NCBI GenBank assembly: GCA_023136735.1
Contig: JAGLQQ010000018.1
Span: 1 to 13,859 of the forward strand
DNA: 13,859 bases
From: Candidatus Omnitrophota bacterium
GTDB taxonomy: Bacteria > Omnitrophota > Gorgyraeia > B26-G9
Direction: 5' to 3'
A program made the translations under genes and the position numbers. A model generated the notes under the pieces. The model was not told where the DNA came from, did not search any database, and saw nothing but the letters and a program-made list of their open reading frames with translations. Of this stretch, positions 7,040 to 12,542 are shown piece by piece (within the stretch, counting starts at the first letter, position 1; every line of letters starts with the position of its first letter).

Positions 7040-8773
7040 ATGAAGTTTAAAGAATTAGCAGTTTACTTCCAAAGGTTAGAATCAACACCAAAGCGTCTTG
7101 AGATGACTGACATACTTGCAGAACTTTTCAAAAAAGCAGCTCATGATAAAAAAGTGAATATCGAGGAGATTATCTATCTTTCTCAAGGGCATCTATTGCC
7201 ATCGTTCAAGAATATAGAATTTCAAATGAGTGAAAAACTTCTCCAAAAAAGCATTGTTCTTGCCACAGACAAACCGGGTAAACTTGTAGAGGATATGTTT
7301 CAAAAAATAGGTGATTACGGTAAAGTTGTTCAAAACCTAAGTGATATAGATAGTAAAAATTTAAGCATTGCGGATGTGTATAAAAAATTGACTGAGCTTT
7401 CTGGTTTTTTCGGCTCAGGTGTAGTAGCAAAGAAGACGGAATATTTGGGTATTTTACTTAAAAGCACAACTCCTCTCGAGGCAAAATACATCGTTAGGAT
7501 AATAATGGGTAAGCTTAGGCTGGGAGTCGGTGATCCAACTCACTTAGACAGTTTATCATTTGCTTATAATGGTGATAAAAGTTTAAGGAAACCGCTTGAA
7601 CGGGCTTACAATTTATGCTGTGACCTTGGGCTTGTAGCAAAAATCTTATTTAGTGAGGGGATTAAACGTATAGAGGATTTTGAAGTTATTGTCGGTTGTC
7701 CAATCCGAATGGCTTTAGCTGCACGGTTGGCTGGAGCAAGTGAGATCATTGAAAAGATTGGCACTTGCGCGGTTGAGGCAAAATATGACGGATTCCGCTG
7801 TCAGGTACATAAAATCGGCAATGAAATTCAGGTTTATTCGCGTAATTTGGAAAATACAACCCATATGTTCCCGGAGATAAAAGAGGGTACATTGGTTCAA
7901 ATAAAAAATAAAAATGTTATATATGAGGGGGAGGCTATCGCGTATGATCCTCGTACGGGAGAGTGCTTGCCGTTTCAAACTACTGTGCAGCGAAAAAGAA
8001 AACATGGGATAGAATCAATGCGCAAGCAATTTCCTCTTAAACTTTTTGTTTTTGATATGCTGTATGCTGATGTTGACATTACCAATAAAAGCTATGAGCA
8101 AAGAAGAGAGGTTATGGCGTCTGTTATCGGAAAAGGTAATGTTTTGGAAGTTTCGCCGGCGCGTATTGTCAAAACACCCCAGGAGCTGGAAAATATATTT
8201 GAAGAATCACTTCTTGATGGCCGTGAAGGGATTGTGGCTAAACGTTTGGATGGGACGTACAAGGCAGGAGGAAGAAATTTTAATTGGATAAAATTAAAAA
8301 GTTCCTATTCTGGGGAACTTAATGATACAATCGATTGTGTGATTGTGGGGTATTATTTTGGTAAGGGATTGCGCGCATCTTTAGGGCTTGGCTCACTTCT
8401 GACATGTGTTTATGATAAAAAAGATGAAATATTTAAAACTATTGCTAAGATTGGTTCAGGGTTAACAGATGCTGAGCTTGTAAAATTTAGAAAAATGCTT
8501 GAGACAGTAAAAGTAAAAACTAAGCCGGCAAAAGTTGATTCTATACTTGAACCTGATGTGTGGGTTGAGCCGAAATATGTCATAGAAGTTCAGGCTGATG
8601 AAATAACTCGCAGTCCTGTACATACTTGCGGTAAAGTACACGATAAAGATCCAGGTTATGCTCTTCGTTTCCCGCGGACTGTGGACAAGATACGGGAGGA
8701 TAAGGATGCTGAGGATGCAACAACAGTTAATGAAATTATAAATCTATTCAATATGCAGGGGAGGAAAAAATAA
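7040..8773 (+). CDS. ATP-dependent DNA ligase, archaeal/eukaryal type
   Basis: Seals nicks in duplex DNA through a covalent lysine-AMP intermediate using ATP. The 577-aa protein has the three-domain layout of archaeal DNA ligases: an N-terminal helical DNA-binding domain (about 1-220, with KLRLGVGDPTHLDSLSFAY at 158-176), an adenylation domain and an OB-fold. Motif I is EAKYDGFR, with nucleophile K248. Motif III is YEGEAIAYD (295-303), followed by PFQTTVQRKRKHG. Motif IV is EGIVAKR (396-402), motif V is WIKLK (416-420), and RFPR (543-546) near the C terminus corresponds to motif VI. Bacteria normally use the NAD+-dependent LigA; whether this genome also has ligA cannot be seen. It lacks the polymerase and nuclease domains of NHEJ LigD. 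It lies 14 bp after the Nudix gene and ends one base before the radical SAM gene. Confidence 0.92.
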   Translation: MKFKELAVYFQRLESTPKRLEMTDILAELFKKAAHDKKVNIEEIIYLSQGHLLPSFKNIEFQMSEKLLQKSIVLATDKPGKLVEDMFQKIGDYGKVVQNLSDIDSKNLSIADVYKKLTELSGFFGSGVVAKKTEYLGILLKSTTPLEAKYIVRIIMGKLRLGVGDPTHLDSLSFAYNGDKSLRKPLERAYNLCCDLGLVAKILFSEGIKRIEDFEVIVGCPIRMALAARLAGASEIIEKIGTCAVEAKYDGFRCQVHKIGNEIQVYSRNLENTTHMFPEIKEGTLVQIKNKNVIYEGEAIAYDPRTGECLPFQTTVQRKRKHGIESMRKQFPLKLFVFDMLYADVDITNKSYEQRREVMASVIGKGNVLEVSPARIVKTPQELENIFEESLLDGREGIVAKRLDGTYKAGGRNFNWIKLKSSYSGELNDTIDCVIVGYYFGKGLRASLGLGSLLTCVYDKKDEIFKTIAKIGSGLTDAELVKFRKMLETVKVKTKPAKVDSILEPDVWVEPKYVIEVQADEITRSPVHTCGKVHDKDPGYALRFPRTVDKIREDKDAEDATTVNEIINLFNMQGRKK

Positions 8774-8774
8774 T

Positions 8775-9806
8775 ATGTTAAAGGAAGCGCTGCTTTGGGA
8801 TGAATTTACAGGTAAAAGTGTTCGATGCCAATTGTGCATGCGAAAATGTATGATTGATGAGGGAGCCATGGGATGGTGTCAGACCCGTTTAAACAAAGCA
8901 GGTAAGCTCTATACCCTTACTTACGGCAGAGTCTCCTCATTAAGTGTATCTTCAATTGAGAAGAAACCTATGTTTAATTTCTTTCCAGGTACGGTTTGGC
9001 TTTCTCTGGGCAGTCTGGGATGTAATTTTCAGTGCCACGGATGTCAGTCTTGGGAGTTGTCTCACTGTGAGGTTAAAAACGACTTAAGGAAGACTTCCTA
9101 TATGAGCCCTGAAATGGTTATAAAAAAAGCAAAGCAAAATGGCTGTCAGGGAATTGTTTTCACATACAATGAGCCTACGATGTGGTTTGAATTTGTTCTG
9201 GATGTTTTTAAATTGGCAAAAAAAACGGAATTATCTACTTGTTTTGTAACTAATGGTTATATGTCTCCCAAAGCGCTTGACATGATCGCTCCTTATCTGG
9301 ACGGATTTTGCTTGGATGTAAAGGGAGCTTTTATGGAGAGCTATACCCGCATCGCCGATGTCTCTGATATTAATATTGTTTTCTCAAACGGGAGTGATGC
9401 CAAACGTAAATTTGCTATACATGTGGAAGTTGTTACTAATGTTATCCCTGGTTATAATTCCAATGAGAAAGAAATGAAAGAAATAGCTGCCTGGGTTTTT
9501 GCTGAGCTTGGCAAGGACACTCCATGGCATTTAACAAGGTTTTTCCCTTACGGAGGGCTCAAGGATGTACCACCGACTCCGGTTGATTTACTTGAAAACC
9601 TCAGGAATATGGGTTTGCGCGAAGGCCTTTTGTATGTTTATATCAGTAATATATCCGGACATGCAGGATTGAACACTTACTGTCAGAGCTGCAAGAAGGT
9701 TATCGTGAAAAGGAAGGAATATGATGAGGTGGAAAGTAAACTCATCGAAGGGCGATGCTCGTATTGCAAGGCGCTTATTTTTGGCAGATTTGCATTCAAA
9801 GGATAG
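8775..9806 (+). CDS. amrS: AmrS-like radical SAM protein (AmmeMemoRadiSam family)
   Basis: A 343-aa radical SAM enzyme related to pyruvate formate-lyase activating enzymes. The SAM-binding [4Fe-4S] motif is CNFQCHGC (C83, C87, C90). It has the family's extra cysteines: an N-terminal set C18, C21, C25 and C35 (RCQLCMRKC...WCQTR), and C-terminal pairs C303/C306 and C328/C331, which probably bind zinc or another cluster. VFTYNEPTMWFEF (about 135-147), TCFVTNGYMSPKAL, DVKGAF and PWHLTRFFP are characteristic of the AmmeMemoRadiSam radical SAM partner, which often occurs with MEMO and AMMECR1 domain proteins. Neither partner is encoded here. A purine-rich GGGGAGG lies about 10 nt upstream of the ATG, and the gene begins one base after the ligase stop. 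The physiological reaction is not something I can assign. Confidence 0.87.
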   Translation: MLKEALLWDEFTGKSVRCQLCMRKCMIDEGAMGWCQTRLNKAGKLYTLTYGRVSSLSVSSIEKKPMFNFFPGTVWLSLGSLGCNFQCHGCQSWELSHCEVKNDLRKTSYMSPEMVIKKAKQNGCQGIVFTYNEPTMWFEFVLDVFKLAKKTELSTCFVTNGYMSPKALDMIAPYLDGFCLDVKGAFMESYTRIADVSDINIVFSNGSDAKRKFAIHVEVVTNVIPGYNSNEKEMKEIAAWVFAELGKDTPWHLTRFFPYGGLKDVPPTPVDLLENLRNMGLREGLLYVYISNISGHAGLNTYCQSCKKVIVKRKEYDEVESKLIEGRCSYCKALIFGRFAFKG

Positions 9807-9936
9807 GCTGTTTCCTGAGTTTTTTAGCGGTTTAGTCTTTTAAACTTTTCAATATCTCCGCACAAATTCAATTTATATCTGCGAATCATATATTTGATGC
9901 AATTTAAACCAGTGTAAGGGGTATTGTGATATTTTT

Positions 9937-9969
9937 GGTTCTTTCTTGTTTAAGTTGAACGAAAGAACC
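9937..9969. repeat. Stem-loop GGTTCTTTC / GAAAGAACC
   Basis: A perfect 9-bp stem (9937-9945 with 9961-9969). Inner pairing GTTT/GAAC leaves a 5-nt loop. It is not followed by a T-run on either strand: the T-run lies upstream on the plus strand. It is therefore unlikely to be an intrinsic terminator and may be an RNA structure or protein-binding site. Confidence 0.45.
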
Positions 9970-10003
9970 TGATTACACCGATTAAAAATCCGATTACATG
10001 GGG

Positions 10004-10073
10004 CATTCTTAATTTGCTTTAATAACTTGCGAATCATTAAGTTATAGTAATCTATTCAACTTAATTAAGAATG
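10004..10073. repeat. Nested inverted repeat in the surE leader
   Basis: Outer arms CATTCTTAATT (10004-10014) and AATTAAGAATG (10063-10073) are perfectly complementary over 11 bp. They enclose an inner hairpin with arms ATAACTT (10022-10028) and AAGTTAT (10039-10045) around a 10-nt loop. The 70-bp element ends 42 bp before surE. It could be a leader RNA structure or a small MITE/REP-like element; one copy does not decide. Confidence 0.5.
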
Positions 10074-10115
10074 ACACATATTTTTATAGAAAATAAAGTG
10101 TAAGGAGTTTATATA

Positions 10116-10877
10116 ATGCGTATTCTATTAACAAATGATGACGGCATAAACGCGCAAGGGCTCTATGAGCTTTATCTGCGGCTTGTTAAATCATATGATG
10201 TGAGTGTCTGTGCTCCTGATGCAGAAAAAAGTGCAATAGGTCATGCTATAACGCTAAATACGCCTCTTAGAATAAAAAAGGTTTTAAAAAATAAGAAATT
10301 TTACGGTTATTCAGTTGATGGGACACCGGCAGATTGTGTTAAAATTGCCGTAAGAAGTATTTTGAAGGGAAAGCCGCAATTGATAATCTCCGGGATTAAT
10401 CACGGTCAGAATCTTGGTTCGGATATTATGTATTCAGGTACAGTATCTGCGGCAACTGAGGGAACTATTTTAGGTATTCCTTCTATAGCGGTATCTCTTG
10501 CAACCTATAAAAACCACAACTTTGATTTTACAGCGGACCTTGTAAGTTCAATGGTAAAAAAAATCAAGAAAAAGGGTCTCCCTTCTAGAACTCTGTTGAA
10601 TGTTAATGTTCCTAGTATTAAAAAAAACATGATAAAGGGAGTAATGGTTACAAAACAGGGAAAATCCTTATATCAGGAAAACTTTGTCAAGCGGGATGAT
10701 CCAAGGGGTAATAGTTATTACTGGCTGAGTGGGAAGGTTAAATGGCTGACAAAGCCAGCGGGCTCGGATATTAAAGCTATTGAGGATGGATATGTTTCAA
10801 TTACTCCGCTTAAGTTTGATTTAACTGACTATAAGGCAATAGATGATTTAAAGGAAATGGATTTTAAACTACCATGA
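10116..10877 (+). CDS. surE: SurE 5'/3'-nucleotidase (survival protein)
   Basis: A cytoplasmic, divalent-metal-dependent phosphatase that removes phosphate from nucleoside 5'- or 3'-monophosphates and is linked to stationary-phase survival and nucleotide salvage. The protein is 253 aa, the typical length. The N-terminal ILLTNDDG carries metal ligands D8 and D9. The other ligands fit at S39 (APDAEKSAIGH) and N95 (ISGINHGQNLG), followed by YSGTVSAATEGTILGIPSIAVSL (106-128), a hallmark of the family. ATG 10116 has a strong AAGGAG site. The stop codon overlaps the start of the next gene (ATGA), implying coupled translation. In many bacteria surE neighbours pcm, but here the partner is the Minf_1886 gene. 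Confidence 0.95.
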   Translation: MRILLTNDDGINAQGLYELYLRLVKSYDVSVCAPDAEKSAIGHAITLNTPLRIKKVLKNKKFYGYSVDGTPADCVKIAVRSILKGKPQLIISGINHGQNLGSDIMYSGTVSAATEGTILGIPSIAVSLATYKNHNFDFTADLVSSMVKKIKKKGLPSRTLLNVNVPSIKKNMIKGVMVTKQGKSLYQENFVKRDDPRGNSYYWLSGKVKWLTKPAGSDIKAIEDGYVSITPLKFDLTDYKAIDDLKEMDFKLP

Positions 10878-11242
10878 AATCAAAAGAAGATCTAATAAGT
10901 ATTTTAAGCAGGATTTGTAATAAAGACAGCAGATATAAGATAGATGCGTATACATTTGTTCTGGCTGCTCTTAATGTTACAATGGAATCTCTTGATCGCA
11001 ATGGTCATGTGAGCGGCCAGGAGTTGACGCATGGTATTAAAGGCTTTGCTATTACGGAATACGGTAGGATGGCGCGTACCGTATTTGAGCATTGGGGTAT
11101 TAAGACCACAGAAGATTTTGGTTATATAGTATTCAATATGGTTGAAGCCGGAGTGCTTGGCAGGACAGAATCAGACAATATTAATGATTTTAAAGACGGT
11201 TTTGATTTTCAAAAAGCTTTTGAAGATGAGTATACATTCTAA
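10874..11242 (+). CDS. Minf_1886 family protein of unknown function
   Basis: A soluble 122-aa protein with no signal peptide or membrane segment. It matches the Minf_1886 family as I know it: an N-terminal helical segment with YKIDAYTFVLAALNVTM (about 21-37), then the conserved blocks HVSGQELTHGIKGFA, EYGRMARTVFEHWGI and TTEDFGYIVFNMVEAGVLG, ending in a DF-rich tail (DGFDFQKAFEDEYTF). The family occurs mainly in PVC-superphylum bacteria and has no established biochemical role. The start overlaps the surE stop as ATGA, so the two proteins are probably made together. That is the only functional hint visible. Confidence 0.85.
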   Translation: MKSKEDLISILSRICNKDSRYKIDAYTFVLAALNVTMESLDRNGHVSGQELTHGIKGFAITEYGRMARTVFEHWGIKTTEDFGYIVFNMVEAGVLGRTESDNINDFKDGFDFQKAFEDEYTF

Positions 11243-11253
11243 AAATTTTTAGA
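11238..11253. repeat. 16-bp perfect palindrome at the end of the Minf_1886 gene
   Basis: TCTAAAAATTTTTAGA spans the stop codon (11240-11242) and ends 26 bp before the -35 box of the riboswitch promoter. As a hairpin it is AT-only and weak, so it is either a poor terminator or a dyad operator. Confidence 0.35.
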
Positions 11254-11279
11254 TAATTATTAAATACATTTATAAAGTG

Positions 11280-11308
11280 TTGCGATGCAGCCTGTTTTGT
11301 GGTACAAT
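11280..11308 (+). promoter_or_regulatory. Sigma70-type promoter for the riboswitch transcript
   Basis: TTGCGA (11280-11285), a 17-nt spacer and TACAAT (11303-11308). The predicted start of transcription is about 11315, which coincides with the first base of the long terminal stem of the RNA (GTCGATAAAGG from 11316). That agreement strengthens both calls. Confidence 0.65.
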
Positions 11309-11315
11309 TAGTATA

Positions 11316-11559
11316 GTCGATAAAGGCAAACCCGTTGAAAAACGGGGACGGCATAATGTGTTTGTAAGAAAACGCATGGTGCCCCCGGATTTAGTTTTTC
11401 GGGGCAATGCTACAGACCTAAAGTGTTTGTGAAGGTGCTGCGATTTTCAAAAGAGTCTCCATGACCCGAATGGAGAAGAAGTCACAAATTATGAGCGGCG
11501 TTGGGTGATGAGCGCAATGGTGGCTGGGTTGCCGTAGGTGTTATTTTACCTTTATCGAC
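11316..11559 (+). promoter_or_regulatory. Enlarged cyclic di-GMP-I (GEMM-I) riboswitch
   Basis: The core of the c-di-GMP-I aptamer is recognisable in order: AAAGGCAAACC (11322-11332); hairpin CCCGTT-GAAA-AACGGG (11331-11346) with the tetraloop expected to dock; GACG (11347-11350); CAATGCTACAG (11405-11415) matching the usual CAAAGCCACGG; CCTAAAG (11417-11423) matching the receptor strand; and GGCTGGGTTGCCG (11522-11534) matching GGCCGGGTTGCCG. P1 pairs GGCAA with TTGCC, and GCTAC (11409-11413) pairs with GTGGC (11520-11524). By position, the ligand-contact residues G20, A47 and C92 of the Vc2 aptamer correspond to G11326, A11407 and C11533, all present. Typical aptamers are 80-100 nt; this is about 244 nt because of inserts at 11351-11404 and in the P3 arm, whose stem TTTGTGA/TCACAAA carries the subhairpin TCTCCAT/ATGGAGA (11456-11476). 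It precedes a pilin-like gene. Confidence 0.82.
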
Positions 11560-11566
11560 TTTTTTT
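11535..11566 (+). terminator. Likely expression platform: long-range stem plus T7 run
   Basis: CCTTTATCGAC (11549-11559) is perfectly complementary to the first 11 nt of the transcript (GTCGATAAAGG, 11316-11326) and is followed at once by seven Ts (11560-11566). The two innermost pairs use G11325-G11326, which P1 of the aptamer also needs. A competing small hairpin AGGTG/TACCT (11536-11540 with 11547-11551) occupies the same CC. The three pairings are mutually exclusive in part, which fits a ligand-controlled terminator. The direction of control cannot be read from sequence. Confidence 0.5.
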
Positions 11567-11596
11567 ATTTCTCCCTTCCTGTTTTGAAATCAGATT

Positions 11597-11625
11597 TTGA
11601 TGTTTCTTTCCATTTATGTTATACT
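11597..11625 (+). promoter_or_regulatory. Possible second promoter directly before the pilin-like gene
   Basis: TTGATG (11597-11602), a 17-nt spacer and TATACT (11620-11625) lie downstream of the riboswitch terminator. Transcription would begin about 11632, only about three bases before ATG 11635, which would give a leaderless mRNA. This would fit the absence of a Shine-Dalgarno sequence there, but may be chance in AT-rich DNA. Confidence 0.25.
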
Positions 11626-11634
11626 TTTCCACAG

Positions 11635-12093
11635 ATGAAAAATTCACGTTTTTTTACATCAATAGAACTTGTAGTCGTGTTAGGAATTATAAGCTTGTTG
11701 CTTGGCTTGACTACGGTTTATTATTTTAATTTCAAAACAGCTACTGCATTAAAGCTAGCTGCGCATGAAGCGGCTGCTACATTGAATCAAGCCAGGAGCC
11801 TGGCTATTACAAAGCAGGAAGAGCATAGTGTGTTATTTGACCTTGCCAATAATCAATATGAAATACAGGATTCCGCTGCGCTTAGAGTTGATGAGGAACA
11901 CCGCTTGGGTGAGGGCATTATTATTGATCTTTGCAATTTTGATTCCAATAGCGCGACATATTCTCCCACTGGTACCGTTGAGGGAAAAAGGGTGATTTTA
12001 AAGGACAATAAAAATGAATATTATACAATAAAAGTTTTGAATGAAACCGGCAGGGTAAAAATATTAAATTATAGAGAATTGCCTAGCGGCTGA
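11635..12093 (+). CDS. Type IV pilin-like / GspH-like pseudopilin
   Basis: A 152-aa protein with a class III (prepilin) N terminus: a short basic leader MKNSRF, then FTSIELVVVLGIISLLLGL, with mature Phe1 and Glu5 (E11 of the precursor) and a hydrophobic helix of about 20 residues. After it comes an amphipathic helix (about 40-60, LKLAAHEAAATLNQARSLAI) and a small beta-rich domain, as in GspH/FimT-type minor pseudopilins. The residue before the cleavage site is Phe, where Gly is nearly always found, so processing by prepilin peptidase is uncertain. The ORF can be opened upstream at TTG 11584, but that adds 17 unrelated residues and has no ribosome binding site. ATG 11635 puts the prepilin motif at the right distance from the N terminus, although it too lacks a good Shine-Dalgarno. 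It stands alone, with no other pilus genes nearby, directly after the c-di-GMP riboswitch. Confidence 0.78.
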   Translation: MKNSRFFTSIELVVVLGIISLLLGLTTVYYFNFKTATALKLAAHEAAATLNQARSLAITKQEEHSVLFDLANNQYEIQDSAALRVDEEHRLGEGIIIDLCNFDSNSATYSPTGTVEGKRVILKDNKNEYYTIKVLNETGRVKILNYRELPSG

Positions 12094-12201
12094 AAATATT
12101 TTACCGATTGATCCCGGGATATATGTTTTTTTTGGTTAAGTTGTAGAGTACTGATTTGTTGAACATTTAGAGTAATGATAAAATTTTAAGGAGAAGGTCG
12201 A

Positions 12202-12525
12202 ATGATCTCATTTCAAGATTTCAAGAAGATGGAATTAAAGATTGCTACTGTTAAAGATGTTCAGGATCATCCTGATGCCGATAGGCTTTATGTTTTAAAA
12301 GTCAAAATTGCTGAAGGGCAGATGAAGCAGATAGTTGCAGGTATAAAAAAGCATTATTCTAAAGAATATCTGTTAGAAAAACAGGTAGTAATTGTGAATA
12401 ATCTGGAACCTGCTATGCTGCGGGGTGTGGAGAGTCAGGGTATGCTTCTGGCAGCATCTGATGAAAACGATTTGGCGGTGATAGTTCCTGAAAAGAAACT
12501 TATAAACGGCAGCTCTGTCAGGTAA
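12202..12525 (+). CDS. Stand-alone tRNA-binding (MetRS C-terminal / Trbp111-like) protein
   Basis: A 107-aa OB-fold protein like the C-terminal dimerisation domain of methionyl-tRNA synthetase and Aquifex Trbp111, which bind tRNA by shape and raise aminoacylation efficiency. Diagnostic segments are ELKIATVKDVQDHPDADRLY (11-30), the centre RxxDHPxADxLY-type core, QIVAGIKKHYS (39-49), QVVIVNNLEPAMLRG (61-75) and ESQGMLLAA (77-85). It matches these better than the CsaA chaperone group. It may be the separate beta subunit of a split MetRS; metG itself is not in the window. The start at 12202 has AAGGAGAAGG upstream. It lies 17 bp before wecB and is probably cotranscribed with it. Confidence 0.85.
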   Translation: MISFQDFKKMELKIATVKDVQDHPDADRLYVLKVKIAEGQMKQIVAGIKKHYSKEYLLEKQVVIVNNLEPAMLRGVESQGMLLAASDENDLAVIVPEKKLINGSSVR

Positions 12526-12542
12526 ATTAAGGGGATTAATAG

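Larger units (their letters stand above)
9807..10115. other. Noncoding gap of about 309 bp between amrS and surE
   Basis: No convincing gene. The stretch holds a 9-bp perfect stem at 9937-9969 and a nested inverted repeat at 10004-10073. A 10-bp direct repeat TGCGAATCAT occurs at 9880-9889 and 10028-10037, and CCGATTA occurs twice (9978-9984 and 9990-9996) with GATTACA at 9971 and 9992. I could not find a clear terminator after amrS or a well-spaced -35/-10 pair for surE. AAGGAG just upstream of 10116 is the surE ribosome binding site. Confidence 0.6.

Noticed and set aside
7206..8291. Open frames on either strand within the DNA ligase gene
   Set aside because: The ligase frame carries all catalytic motifs across this stretch; the others are low-complexity by-products.
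9937..9969. Strong stem-loop as the terminator of the rfb-amrS operon
   Set aside because: The T-run is on the wrong side (upstream on the plus strand) and the sequence after the stem is not U-rich on either strand.
11316..11559. The structured RNA as RNase P, SRP, 6S or tmRNA
   Set aside because: None of the conserved cores of these RNAs is present, whereas GEMM-I blocks appear in the correct order.
11584..11634. TTG 11584 as the start of the pilin-like protein
   Set aside because: It adds 17 residues that do not fit a prepilin leader, overlaps the candidate promoter and has no ribosome binding site.
12111..12133. Palindrome ATCCCGGGAT followed by a T8 run after the pilin-like gene, as an intrinsic terminator
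   Set aside because: The palindrome has no loop; a realistic hairpin would have only three pairs, and six bases separate it from the T-run. Too weak to call.
12156..12184. TTGTTG-17-TAAAAT as a promoter for the tRNA-binding protein gene
   Set aside because: The implied start would fall inside the AAGGAG ribosome binding site at about 12191, leaving an unusable leader. Likely chance in AT-rich DNA.
12202..12525. CsaA chaperone
   Set aside because: The DHPDADRLY and NLEPAMLRG...ESQGMLLAA motifs fit the MetRS C-terminal/Trbp111 group rather than CsaA.
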